A stretch of 64,000 nucleotides of DNA, taken from NCBI RefSeq assembly GCF_900102685.1, contig NZ_FMZA01000015.1, forward strand, positions 27,813-91,812, written 5' to 3'. The notes under the pieces are model-generated. The model saw only the letters and a list, made by a program, of their open reading frames with translations, was not told the origin of the DNA and did no database searches. Source of the stretch: Melghirimyces thermohalophilus (lineage in GTDB: Bacteria; Bacillota; Bacilli; Thermoactinomycetales; DSM-45169). Position numbers and translations under genes: made by a program. Below are positions 16,443-24,764 of the stretch, piece by piece. The number at the start of each line of letters is the position of its first letter. The first letter of the stretch is position 1.

Positions 16443-17132
16443 ATGTGGTTTTCCAAGGTGTTGGCCAGTTTTCGCTACGCCCTGGAAGGTCTGAAAGTTA
16501 CCCTGGTCACCCAACGAAACATGCGGATCCACTTTTTGGCCGCGTTGGGTGTGTTGTTGCTCAGTCTCTATCTACCCCTGAGCAAATTGGAAGTGTTGCT
16601 ACTGTTTGTCTGTATTTTGCTGGTTTTGGTAGCGGAGTTGTTTAATACGGCGGTGGAAGCGGTGATTGATATGATTACCGACGAGTTCCATCCCCTGGCC
16701 AAAGTGGCCAAGGATGTGGCTGCCGGCGCTGTGATGCTTAGTGCCGGGATGGCGGTGGTGGTGGGGGTTAGCATTTTTTATCCCTACTTGGATATTTTGT
16801 CCCTTCAGGTGTTTGAGCAAGCTCCCCATCCGCCCAATGTAGGATTGGCTGCATTGATCGCCTTCCACTTCTTTTTAACCCTGTCGCTTAAGGGGTTGGT
16901 CAATCGACTGGGACGACCGGATTGGGAGCCCAGTATGACGACGTCCCTGGCCAGTTTGATCGCCGCCTCGCTGTTGATCATGACCGCCAATCTGTTGATC
17001 GCGATACTGGTGCTTTTGCTGACGGGGTTGCTAGTTGGGACACGACTGCGGATCAAGACAAGAAAACGGCCCGTTATTTTGGGGACCATTTTAGGGATTG
17101 TCGTAGCCGTGGCAGGCTTTTGGTTCATATAG
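16443..17132 (+). CDS. dgkA: DgkA-family undecaprenol/diacylglycerol kinase with extended C-terminus
   Basis: Integral membrane kinase. Residues about 1-115 match Gram-positive DgkA: FRYALEGLKVTLVTQRNMRI, then VLVAELFNTAVEAVIDM (catalytic Glu region) and HPLAKVAKDVAAGAVML. Usual Gram-positive DgkA proteins are about 120-130 residues, while this one has 229. The additional half contains two or three more hydrophobic helices (GLAALIAFHFFLTLSLKG; SLIAASLLIMTANLLIAILV; ILGTILGIVVAVAGFWFI). ATG 16443 is chosen over GTG 16434 because GAGGTGAAGG then serves as ribosome site. Phosphorylation of undecaprenol is the likely role. Confidence 0.9.
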   Translation: MWFSKVLASFRYALEGLKVTLVTQRNMRIHFLAALGVLLLSLYLPLSKLEVLLLFVCILLVLVAELFNTAVEAVIDMITDEFHPLAKVAKDVAAGAVMLSAGMAVVVGVSIFYPYLDILSLQVFEQAPHPPNVGLAALIAFHFFLTLSLKGLVNRLGRPDWEPSMTTSLASLIAASLLIMTANLLIAILVLLLTGLLVGTRLRIKTRKRPVILGTILGIVVAVAGFWFI

Positions 17133-17224
17133 AACTTGCGTTCCGCTATCCAATTGAAGACGAGGGAAAACGACTTTGTGCCGCACCACAGGGTGAATCA
17201 GATATTGATGGGGGGAGTTGAAAG

Positions 17225-17635
17225 ATGAACAAGGAGCAATTGATCGAACAGGCCAAAAAGGGGAGAGAGCGGGCCTACGTCCCCTATTCCACGTTTCCGG
17301 TGGGGGCGGCCGCCCTCGCTCAGGACGGCAGGGTTTTTACCGGTTGCAATGTTGAGAACGCCTCCTATGGTTTAAGCAACTGTGCGGAGCGGACGGCTTT
17401 GTTTAAGGGGATCTCGGAAGGGGTGGACCGCTTTTCCGCCATCGCGGTGGTGGCGAACACCGAGAGGCCGGTCTCCCCCTGCGGCGCCTGTCGCCAGGTG
17501 ATGGCGGAGCTGTGTACACCGGCAACCCCTGTCTATCTGGCCAACCTGAAGGGGGCGGTCCAAGAGACGACGGTGGGGGAGCTGTTACCCGGTGCCTTTG
17601 ACAAGGAGGATCTCAATGAAGGAGCCAGTGTTTAA
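17225..17635 (+). CDS. cdd: Cytidine deaminase
   Basis: Zinc enzyme of 136 residues converting cytidine and deoxycytidine to uridine forms in pyrimidine salvage. Motifs are [31 protein letters not shown] (CAE catalytic motif) and [12 protein letters not shown] (PCxxC). GGGGGGAGTTGAAAG precedes the ATG. The last 20 bases overlap the era start, and the era ribosome site lies inside cdd. Confidence 0.96.
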   Translation: MNKEQLIEQAKKGRERAYVPYSTFPVGAAALAQDGRVFTGCNVENASYGLSNCAERTALFKGISEGVDRFSAIAVVANTERPVSPCGACRQVMAELCTPATPVYLANLKGAVQETTVGELLPGAFDKEDLNEGASV

Positions 17636-18518
17636 ATCCGGATTTGTCGCTTTGATCGGTCGGCCCAACGTGGGCAAGTCCACCCTGTTGAATCATGTGT
17701 TGGGACGAAAAGTGGCGATTATGTCCGACAAACCTCAAACCACGCGGAACCAGATCCGGGGAGTTTACACCACAGATACGGAGCAGGTGGTTTTTCTCGA
17801 CACCCCGGGCATTCACAAGCCCAAGTCCCGTCTCGGTGACTGGATGGTAAAGTCCGCCCGGGATACCTTCGCGGAAGTGGATGTGATCCTTTTTCTCGTT
17901 GACGCCAAAGAAGGGATGGGGGGAGGCGACCGCTATATCATGGAGCAGCTGGAGGGGATCCGGACACCGGTGTTCCTGGTTGTGAACAAGATCGATCAGG
18001 TTCACCCCGACCAACTGCTTCCCTTGATCGACAGTTACAGGAAGCAGTTCCAGTTTCAGGAGGTGGTTCCTATCTCCGCTCTGCAGGGAAATAACACTTC
18101 CACCTTGCTGAAACTGATAGTGAAGGAGCTGCCCGAGGGTCCGGCTTATTATCCTAGTGAACATGTAACCGACCATCCGGAACAGTTTGTGATTGGGGAA
18201 CTGATCCGGGAGAAGGTGCTTCATCTCACCCGGGAAGAGGTGCCCCATTCCGTGGCGGTGGTAGTGGAAGAGATGGAACAGGAAGAAGAGAATCAGATCT
18301 ATGTGCGGGCGACGATCTACACCGAACGCCCCTCGCAGAAGGGGATTTTGATCGGCAAGCAGGGGGGGATGTTGAAAGAGGTGGGACGCCGCGCCCGGGA
18401 AGAGATTCAAGGGCTGTTGGGAAGCCGAGTCTATCTGGATCTGTGGGTTAAAGTGAAGCGGGATTGGCGTAACGAGGCCTTGATGCTGAAGGAATTCGGC
18501 TATCGCGATGATGATTGA
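17616..18518 (+). CDS. era: GTPase Era
   Basis: Essential GTPase of 300 residues that binds 16S rRNA and pre-30S particles. The G domain shows [20 protein letters not shown] (G1), TTRNQIRG (G2), LDTPGIH (G3) and VVNKIDQV (G4). The C-terminal KH domain contains [23 protein letters not shown] 17616 follows AAGGAGGATCTCA, better than the GTG at 17592. Confidence 0.97.
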   Translation: MKEPVFKSGFVALIGRPNVGKSTLLNHVLGRKVAIMSDKPQTTRNQIRGVYTTDTEQVVFLDTPGIHKPKSRLGDWMVKSARDTFAEVDVILFLVDAKEGMGGGDRYIMEQLEGIRTPVFLVVNKIDQVHPDQLLPLIDSYRKQFQFQEVVPISALQGNNTSTLLKLIVKELPEGPAYYPSEHVTDHPEQFVIGELIREKVLHLTREEVPHSVAVVVEEMEQEEENQIYVRATIYTERPSQKGILIGKQGGMLKEVGRRAREEIQGLLGSRVYLDLWVKVKRDWRNEALMLKEFGYRDDD

Positions 18519-18613
18519 GCAGTGGAAAGTTTTTTCTTTGCCGAGAAGGTTATACTCCGGTGCTGGTAGGTCATCCTAACCGTTAGATAGACACCATTCG
18601 CCTGGCGGAAAGG

Positions 18614-18766
18614 ATGAGTTGGTTGCGCGACTTTTCCTGGAACTGTTTTGCAGTGACCGGCAGTATTGACGCGTACCTGTTGTACACCGATATGAAGACG
18701 AAGACGCTTGCCGAATGGAAAGATCAGAGACAGCCACAGAAGCAAAAAGAGGAGACGAAGGTTTAA
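18614..18766 (+). CDS. yqzL: YqzL family small protein
   Basis: A 50-residue protein between era and recO, the position of yqzL in Bacillus. It reads MSWLRDFSWNCFAVTGSIDA then YLLYTDMKTKTLAEW; the conserved core F-W-x-x-F-x-x-TGSIDAYLLY identifies the family. Its function is unknown. The ribosome site (GGCGG or AAAGG just upstream) is weak. The stop lies 12 bp before the recO ATG. Confidence 0.88.
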   Translation: MSWLRDFSWNCFAVTGSIDAYLLYTDMKTKTLAEWKDQRQPQKQKEETKV

Positions 18767-18778
18767 GGGGAATCGCCG

Positions 18779-19534
18779 ATGTTGGAAAAGGTGGAAGGGA
18801 TTGTTCTCCGGACCCGGGATTACGGAGAGAGCAACAAAGTGGTCATCCTGTTTACCCGGGAACAAGGAAAGCTAGCCGCCATGGCCCGAGGAGCAAAAAA
18901 ACCGAAAAGCCGATTAGGCGGGGCGACCCAGCCCTTTACCATGGGACAGTATCTCTGCTTCATCGGTTCGGGCATGGCCACGGTTTCCCAAGCTGATATT
19001 CTGGAGTCCCACCATCCGCTTCGTTTCGATCTGATTCTCGCCTCTTACGCATCCTATCTTACGGAATTTCTGGACAGAATGACAGTAGAAAAAGAGCCGG
19101 CACCGGCGCTGTACGAGTTACTCCTCTCCACCTTCGAGATGATGGAAGATGGCGTAGACCCAGATATCCTCGCCCGCATCTTTGAACTGAAGGTGCTGGA
19201 GACGGCGGGATATCGGCCGGTGTTGGACGGGTGCATGGTATGTGGGGCCACGGACCGTCCTGTCAAGTTCAGCGTTCGGCAGGGCGGATTCCTTTGCCTC
19301 CATTGTGCGGACCGGGATCCCCGGGCCCTTTCTCTTTCGCCTGCTGCTGCCCGAATTATCAAAACCTTGCAGCGGGTCACCCCAGATCGTCTGGGTAACG
19401 TACAGGTGAAAGAGGAGACCAAACAGCAGCTGGAGCGGGCGCTCCGCTCCTTTGTCGATGAATATGTGGATGTGCGGCTAAAGTCCAGGGATTTTCTCGA
19501 TCGGGTTCGACGAGACTGGTCAGAGGAGAGCTAA
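18779..19534 (+). CDS. recO: DNA repair protein RecO
   Basis: Recombination mediator of 251 residues that loads RecA and anneals strands with RecR. The N-terminal OB fold begins MLEKVEGIVLRTRDYGESNK and contains REQGKLAAMARGAKKPKSR. A C-terminal helical domain carries a zinc site, CMVCG at about residue 153 and CLHC about 20 residues later. AAGGGGAATCGCCG precedes the ATG. Confidence 0.96.
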   Translation: MLEKVEGIVLRTRDYGESNKVVILFTREQGKLAAMARGAKKPKSRLGGATQPFTMGQYLCFIGSGMATVSQADILESHHPLRFDLILASYASYLTEFLDRMTVEKEPAPALYELLLSTFEMMEDGVDPDILARIFELKVLETAGYRPVLDGCMVCGATDRPVKFSVRQGGFLCLHCADRDPRALSLSPAAARIIKTLQRVTPDRLGNVQVKEETKQQLERALRSFVDEYVDVRLKSRDFLDRVRRDWSEES

Positions 19535-19859
19535 AGGTGTTGTGAAAAGCGCGAGCGGCAGCATTTATCCGAAGCCGCTCCGACTGCTGTCTTACAAAGG
19601 TGTGGGAACTGCCTGCCCATTATCCTGCTTCGGGCAGGGGCAAAGCCGGGATGGCTGTGGATTCGAAGATGTGAGTTTGTATGCTGATTTTCCGCTAGGG
19701 AGAACAGCATCCTTTTCTTCGGGCGTCAGCCCATCGGTCCGTGAGTGCAAAGTCGCTCTTTCGGGTTAACGCTTCCTCTCGTATCGGACCTGCCATGAAT
19801 CACAACGTTTCTAAAGCCCGTTAATTGAAGTGTGTGCCTGTTAATTACGGTCCGTAAAA
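19535..19859 (+). other. Intergenic region without recognised gene
   Basis: This 325-nt stretch lies between recO and the glyQ promoter. It contains a hairpin at 19613-19637 (CTGCCC / GGGCAG) and several shorter inverted repeats. It has no open frame with a convincing ribosome site; a 75-codon GTG frame from 19542 has atypical composition. No terminator with a T tract is evident, so recO readthrough into the T-box leader is possible. Confidence 0.5.
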
Positions 19860-19888
19860 TTGACAAAGGAATTTCGCTTTGGTATAAC
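19860..19888 (+). promoter_or_regulatory. SigA promoter for glyQ-glyS
   Basis: TTGACA (19860-19865) and TATAAC (19883-19888) are separated by 17 bp. Transcription would start near 19895, at the beginning of the T-box leader. Confidence 0.85.
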
Positions 19889-19894
19889 TACTCT

Positions 19895-20125
19895 AGTTAA
19901 TCATATCGTTTGCGCGATGAGGGAAAGGAGTAGCCGATCCATTTGTGTCAGCGAGCCGGGGATGGTGAGAGCCCGGTCACAAATCCGGCGAAGGGCGTTC
20001 CGTAGCGCATGGGTTCAAGCAAGGGGGCTCGCCGATTGGATGCCGGCGGGCCAAGTAGGGTGGAACCGCGGGAAACCTCCCGTCCCTATGGAGAGGCCCT
20101 CCATTGGGGTGGAAGGTTTTTTATA
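19895..20125 (+). promoter_or_regulatory. T-box riboswitch (glycine) upstream of glyQS
   Basis: The leader has the T-box sequence AGGGTGGAACCGCG at 20057-20070, the sequence that pairs with the uncharged tRNA acceptor end. Upstream, CAGCGAGCCGGGGATGGTGA and GAGCCC resemble the conserved apical part of stem I. A GGC triplet at 19993-19995 (GAAGGGCGTTC) is a possible glycine specifier, but this is tentative. After the T-box, AACCTCCCGTCCCTATGGAG pairs imperfectly with CTCCATTGGGGTGGAAGGTT, followed by a T run (about 20074-20123): the competing terminator. Uncharged tRNA-Gly should favour antitermination. Confidence 0.93.
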
Positions 20126-20150
20126 TTGCAGAGAATTTGAGGTGGGAACC

Positions 20151-21038
20151 GTGAATATCCAGGACATCATCCTGAAATTGCAGACGTACTGGAGTGCCCA
20201 GGGTTGTGTGCTGGCTCAGCCTTATGATGTGGAAAAAGGGGCGGGAACGATGAATCCCATGACCTTTCTCCGCTGTCTTGGCCCGGAGCCCTGGAACGTG
20301 GCCTATGTGGAACCTTCTCGGCGGCCGTCGGATGGCCGTTACGGAGAAAACCCCAACCGGGTTTATCAGCATCACCAGTTTCAGGTGATTATGAAGCCCT
20401 CTCCGGACAACATCCAGGATCTGTACTTGGACAGTTTGAAGGAACTGGGCATCAACCCCTTGGAACATGATATCCGGTTTGTGGAGGACAACTGGGAGAA
20501 CCCGGCGATGGGCGCGGCCGGTCTCGGATGGGAAGTCTGGCTGGATGGTATGGAAGTGACCCAGTTTACCTATTTCCAACAAATCGGAGGACAGGATGCG
20601 GATCCGGTTTCCGTGGAATTAACCTACGGTCTGGAACGATTGGCTTCCTATATCCAGGATAAAGAAAATATCTACGATCTGACCTGGGTAGACGGGGTTA
20701 GTTACGGAGACATCTTTAAACAGCCGGAGTACGAGCATTCCAAATACTCCTTTGAAGTATCGGAGACAGAAAAGCTGTTCCGCTGGTTTGACGATTATGA
20801 ACAGGAAGCGATGCGGGCCCTGGAAGAAAATCTGGTTTTCGCCGCTTACGATTATGTACTGAAGTGCTCCCACACTTTTAACCTACTCGATGCCCGGGGG
20901 GCGATCAGCGTGTCGGAACGGACAGGCTATCTGGCTCGTGTCCGCAAACTGGCCCGCCGCTCGGCGCAAAAATATGTAGAGGAAAGGGAGCGGCTCGGTT
21001 TCCCGATGCTGAAAGAGGGAGGGGTCCAACATGGCTGA
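20151..21038 (+). CDS. glyQ: Glycine--tRNA ligase alpha subunit
   Basis: Catalytic alpha subunit (295 residues) of the alpha2-beta2 glycyl-tRNA synthetase. Class II synthetase features include [56 protein letters not shown] and [20 protein letters not shown]. The GTG start at 20151 follows GAGGTGGGAACC; the open frame continues upstream through the T-box leader but that part is not protein. glyS overlaps its end by eight bases. Confidence 0.97.
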   Translation: MNIQDIILKLQTYWSAQGCVLAQPYDVEKGAGTMNPMTFLRCLGPEPWNVAYVEPSRRPSDGRYGENPNRVYQHHQFQVIMKPSPDNIQDLYLDSLKELGINPLEHDIRFVEDNWENPAMGAAGLGWEVWLDGMEVTQFTYFQQIGGQDADPVSVELTYGLERLASYIQDKENIYDLTWVDGVSYGDIFKQPEYEHSKYSFEVSETEKLFRWFDDYEQEAMRALEENLVFAAYDYVLKCSHTFNLLDARGAISVSERTGYLARVRKLARRSAQKYVEERERLGFPMLKEGGVQHG

Positions 21039-23121
21039 ACGGGATCTGTTGGTGGAGATTGGCCTGGAAGAGATGCCCGCCCGGTTTATTGAAGGCGGGA
21101 TGAAGCAGTTGGAAGATAAGTTGACGGCTTGGTTGGATGAGAAACGGATCGGCCACGGTCTGGCCCGTACATATGCGACTCCTCGCCGCCTGGCTGTGGT
21201 CGTGGAGGCTGTAGCCGATCGGCAAACTGATGTGGAAGAAGAGGTGCGGGGTCCGGCGGAACGAATTGCCGTTGCAGAGGATGGCAGCTGGACCAAAGCC
21301 GCGCAAGGTTTTGCCCGTAAGCAGGGAATCTCTGTCGATCAGCTACAGTTGCAGGAGCATAAAGGGGAGAACTATGTCTTCGCCAAAAAGCATGAGAAGG
21401 GGCAAGAGACGTCCACCTTGTTGTACGAAGGGCTTGCGGAGGTTTTGGGCAGCATCCATTTTCCCAAATCGATGCGGTGGGGGAGCCGTCGAACCCGCTT
21501 TATCCGCCCGATCCGCTGGCTCGTCTGCCTGTATGGGGAAGACTCGGTTCCGGTAGAATGGGCGGGTGTGACAGCGGACAACCGCACTTGGGGACATCGC
21601 TTTCTCGGTGGAGAAACGCAACTGACGGCCCCCTCCGATTATGTGGGGGCTCTTCGCGAACAATCGGTTTGGGTCGATGTGGAAGAACGGCGGGAGGAAA
21701 TCCGGAAGCAATTGCGACAGTTGGAGCAGCAACATGGATGGAACATCCCGGTGGATGAAAAGCTGTTGGATGAAGTGACCCACTTAGTGGAGATCCCCAC
21801 TGCTTTTTACGGCACCTTTCACGAGAGCTTTCTGGAATTGCCGGCTGCGGTGTTGATCACCTCCATGCGGGAACACCAACGCTATTTCCCTGTGGAAAGC
21901 CGCGACGGTCAGCTGCTTCCCTATTTTGTCTCCGTGCGAAATGGAGACGACCGGTCGCTGGATAAGGTGGCTCAAGGGAACGAGAAAGTATTGAGCGCCC
22001 GTCTGGCCGACGCCCGATTCTTCTATGAAGAGGACCGAAAGCTTCCCATCGAAGAGGCCGTCCGGAAGTTGGACGATGTGGTCTACTTTGAGAATTTAGG
22101 TACCGTCGGGGATCAGGTGGAACGGATCCGGTATCTGGTCGCAGAATGGGCCCGGCGTCTGTCTCTAGATGAAGCGACCCGCGCGATCCTCTCCCGTGCA
22201 GCGGAAATCAGCAAGTTTGACCTGTCGACATTGATGGTGGACGAGTTCCCCGAACTGAGTGGGGTGATGGGAGCGGAATACGCGGCTAAAGCCGGCGAGC
22301 AAACGGAGGTGGCCCGGGCGGTTCTAGAACACCACTATCCCCGTTTCGCTGGTGATCGCTTACCGGAGGGAATCGTCGGCACATTGATCAGCCTGGCGGA
22401 TAAGATGGACGCTGTGGTCTCCGCCTTTGCTGTTGGCATCCAGCCGACCGGCTCACAGGATCCCTATGGTTTACGCCGGCGCGCTTCCGGGGTAGTCCAC
22501 ATCCTGGCCGGCCGGGATCTGGGGAACTTGAGTCTGGATCGATTGCTGGATGACTGCCTCCAGCGTCTGGAGACAGACGACTGGTTGCAACGGGAGCAGC
22601 AGCAAGTAAAAGAGGAGCTGCTCCACTTCTTCCGTCTCCGGTTGAAAACCCTGTTGCAGGAGAAAGGAATCCGGTATGACGTAATCGATGCCGTCCTGGC
22701 GTCAGATATCGCCTATCCACAGTTGGTGCTGGAACGGGCGCAAGTGTTGACCGAGAATGTGGCGAAGGAGGAATTCAAATCCGTCGTGGAAGCCTTCAGC
22801 CGGGTGGCTAACTTGTCGGCCAAAGGGGATCCCGAGGCGAAAGTAAACGGAGACCTGTTGGATCTGTGGGCGGAACGGGAGCTCTACGCCGCGATCACCT
22901 CCGCTGCTCGCTCCTTCGCTTCGGCCGAGGAACAGCAGGATGCCCAGGGGATGTTTGAGGCGATCGCCCAATTGGCGCCAGTGATTCATCGCTTCTTCGA
23001 CGATGTGTTGGTGATGGCAGAAGATAAAGCCACCCGCAATAATCGGTTATCCCTGTTGCGGGATATCGATCGGTTGACGCACCGCTTCGCCGACTTCAAC
23101 AAAATTGTCTTTGCCTCGTAA
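21031..23121 (+). CDS. glyS: Glycine--tRNA ligase beta subunit
   Basis: Beta subunit (696 residues) carrying tRNA-binding and HD-like regions. It begins [20 protein letters not shown] and includes [59 protein letters not shown] and [16 protein letters not shown]. Translation is coupled to glyQ. The unit ends at a terminator directly after the stop. Confidence 0.97.
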   Translation: MAERDLLVEIGLEEMPARFIEGGMKQLEDKLTAWLDEKRIGHGLARTYATPRRLAVVVEAVADRQTDVEEEVRGPAERIAVAEDGSWTKAAQGFARKQGISVDQLQLQEHKGENYVFAKKHEKGQETSTLLYEGLAEVLGSIHFPKSMRWGSRRTRFIRPIRWLVCLYGEDSVPVEWAGVTADNRTWGHRFLGGETQLTAPSDYVGALREQSVWVDVEERREEIRKQLRQLEQQHGWNIPVDEKLLDEVTHLVEIPTAFYGTFHESFLELPAAVLITSMREHQRYFPVESRDGQLLPYFVSVRNGDDRSLDKVAQGNEKVLSARLADARFFYEEDRKLPIEEAVRKLDDVVYFENLGTVGDQVERIRYLVAEWARRLSLDEATRAILSRAAEISKFDLSTLMVDEFPELSGVMGAEYAAKAGEQTEVARAVLEHHYPRFAGDRLPEGIVGTLISLADKMDAVVSAFAVGIQPTGSQDPYGLRRRASGVVHILAGRDLGNLSLDRLLDDCLQRLETDDWLQREQQQVKEELLHFFRLRLKTLLQEKGIRYDVIDAVLASDIAYPQLVLERAQVLTENVAKEEFKSVVEAFSRVANLSAKGDPEAKVNGDLLDLWAERELYAAITSAARSFASAEEQQDAQGMFEAIAQLAPVIHRFFDDVLVMAEDKATRNNRLSLLRDIDRLTHRFADFNKIVFAS

Positions 23122-23124
23122 GAT

Positions 23125-23158
23125 AAAGGGCGGGTTTTAAACCCGTCCTTTCTTTTTT
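23125..23158 (+). terminator. Rho-independent terminator after glyS
   Basis: AAAGGGCGGGTTT pairs with AAACCCGTCCTTT (one G-T pair), followed by TCTTTTTT. Confidence 0.9.
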
Positions 23159-23195
23159 ATGCCAGAGGGAAAATGGTTGCACAAACCGATGTCTC

Positions 23196-23215
23196 GATAT
23201 AGTATATACTATATC
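23196..23215 (+). promoter_or_regulatory. 20-bp perfect palindrome overlapping the ccpN promoter
   Basis: GATATAGTATATACTATATC is a perfect inverted repeat. It contains plausible -10 hexamers (TATAGT at 23198, TATACT at 23205), and a TTGCAC -35-like element lies at 23177-23182. A regulator bound here would block transcription of ccpN-ppsR-ppdK. A separate TATGACATAAT at 23234-23244 resembles the CcpN operator motif TRTGHYATAYW as I recall it, with one mismatch. Confidence 0.5.
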
Positions 23216-23258
23216 AGGATTATTCGTTTTAAGTATGACATAATAATCGGGCTCGCCA

Positions 23259-23918
23259 ATGCCAGGGGGGTGTAAACCAATCGAGCTGTCAGAACGCCAG
23301 GAGACCATCTTACGCATCGTAAAAGATGAAGGGCCGATTACCGGGGAGCATATCGCGGAAAAATTAAACTTAACCCGGGCGACGCTGCGTCCCGACCTGG
23401 CCATTCTCACCATGTCCGGTTTTCTGGAAGCCCGGCCGCGGGTGGGTTACTTTTATTCCGGAAAAACGGGAAATCAGCTGTTGGGGGAACACATTCGGAA
23501 GCTGACGGTCAAGGATCGCAAGTCCGTCCCCGTCGTCTGTCAGGAAGAGACGTCGGTCTATGATGCGATCTGCACCATGTTCCTGGAGGATGTGGGAACC
23601 CTGTTTGTAGTAAAAGAGGGAGGGGTCCTGGTCGGGGTGGTATCGCGAAAGGATCTTTTAAAAAGCTCCATGGGCAATCAGGATTTGCAGTCGATCCCGG
23701 TCGGCATTGTGATGAGCCGTATGCCCAATATTATTACCTGCAGTCCGGATGATACGTTGCTGAGCGCAGCGTCGAAGCTGATTTCCAGTCAAGTGGACGC
23801 GTTGCCTGTAGTCAAAGAGCGGGAAGGCGGTGACGACGGTCCGGAAGTGATCGGCCGAATCACCAAAACGACGGTAACCAAAGCATTTGTGGAACTGGGA
23901 GAAGGAGCAACTGTTTAA
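23259..23918 (+). CDS. ccpN: CcpN-family transcriptional repressor (HTH plus CBS pair)
   Basis: Repressor of gluconeogenic genes in Bacillus (gapB, pckA), sensing nucleotides through CBS domains. The 219 residues have an N-terminal winged HTH (ERQETILRIVKDEGPITGEH, then IAEKLNLTRATLRPDLAILTMSGFLEARPRVGY) and two CBS domains at about 85-140 and 150-212. ATG 23259 is the only standard in-frame start before the conserved region. Its ribosome site is poor, and a strong GGGGGGTG lies inside the first codons, so the true start may be a non-standard codon a few residues downstream. ppsR follows immediately. Confidence 0.9.
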   Translation: MPGGCKPIELSERQETILRIVKDEGPITGEHIAEKLNLTRATLRPDLAILTMSGFLEARPRVGYFYSGKTGNQLLGEHIRKLTVKDRKSVPVVCQEETSVYDAICTMFLEDVGTLFVVKEGGVLVGVVSRKDLLKSSMGNQDLQSIPVGIVMSRMPNIITCSPDDTLLSAASKLISSQVDALPVVKEREGGDDGPEVIGRITKTTVTKAFVELGEGATV

Positions 23919-23936
23919 GTCAGGGAGGGAAGTATT

Positions 23937-24764
23937 ATTTCCAGTGCAACGAACCGACCCGTCATCTTTCTTCTTTCCGATTCAGTAGGGGAGACCGCCG
24001 AGTTTGTGGTTCGTGCTGCTGCAAGCCAATTTAATGGCGGTGATGCAGTCATTCGGCGCATCCCCTATGTAGATGACAAAAAAACGATTCGGGAAACCGT
24101 GGAATCCGCCGCAGAGGAGGGGGGCGTGATCGCCTTCACGATGGTGGTGAGCAATCTGCAGGAATACCTGTTTGATGTGGCGGCAGAACACGATGTCCCC
24201 GTTGTCGATATCATGGGCCCGATGTTAAATACCCTGGCCACCCTTTATGAGCGGGAACCTAAGCGGGAACCGGGGTTGGTCCGCAAATTGGATGATGATT
24301 ATTTCCGGAAGGTGGAGGCTATCGAATTTGCCGTCAAGTATGATGACGGAAAAGATCCTCGGGGGATTTTGCGGGCCGATGTGGTGCTGATCGGGGTCTC
24401 CCGGACCTCCAAGACCCCGCTGTCTATGTATTTGGCTCATAAGCGTTTGAAGGTGGCCAATGTTCCCCTGGTACCGGAGGTGGAGCCGCCAGATGAGCTG
24501 TTTCAGGTGGCACCGGAGCGTTGCATCGGCCTCAGCATCGACCCGGATCAACTCAACGGTATTCGGCGGGAACGCCTGAAATCACTGGGTCTGACCGCCC
24601 AGGCCAACTATGCCAATATGGAGCGCATCCTACAAGAGTTAGAGTATGCGGAACAGGTGATGCGACGGGTTGGTTGCCCGGTTTTGGATGTGTCCAACAA
24701 AGCAGTGGAGGAGACGGCCAACATGGTTCTCGACATGTTGCGCAAAGGAGGCGATTCCACATGA
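23937..24764 (+). CDS. Pyruvate phosphate dikinase regulatory protein (PPSR/PDRP), probable ATT start
   Basis: Bifunctional kinase/pyrophosphorylase (YqfL family) that inactivates PPDK by ADP-dependent phosphorylation and reactivates it with Pi. The conserved N-terminus [20 protein letters not shown] is encoded from 23955 on. An in-frame stop lies at 23916 and there is no ATG, GTG or TTG before GTG 24006, which would remove this motif. AGGGAGGG (23922-23929) sits ahead of two ATT codons at 23934 and 23937, so ATT is the likely start. [19 protein letters not shown] is the P-loop region. The stop overlaps the ppdK ATG. Confidence 0.85.
   Translation: MSSATNRPVIFLLSDSVGETAEFVVRAAASQFNGGDAVIRRIPYVDDKKTIRETVESAAEEGGVIAFTMVVSNLQEYLFDVAAEHDVPVVDIMGPMLNTLATLYEREPKREPGLVRKLDDDYFRKVEAIEFAVKYDDGKDPRGILRADVVLIGVSRTSKTPLSMYLAHKRLKVANVPLVPEVEPPDELFQVAPERCIGLSIDPDQLNGIRRERLKSLGLTAQANYANMERILQELEYAEQVMRRVGCPVLDVSNKAVEETANMVLDMLRKGGDST

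Noticed and set aside
19542..19769. 75-codon plus-strand frame after recO
   Set aside because: The GTG start has only a weak ribosome site and the composition (Ser, Gly, Cys rich) is unlike the real genes around it.
24006..24764. PPSR starting at GTG 24006
   Set aside because: It would lose the conserved [13 protein letters not shown] block and has no ribosome site at that position.
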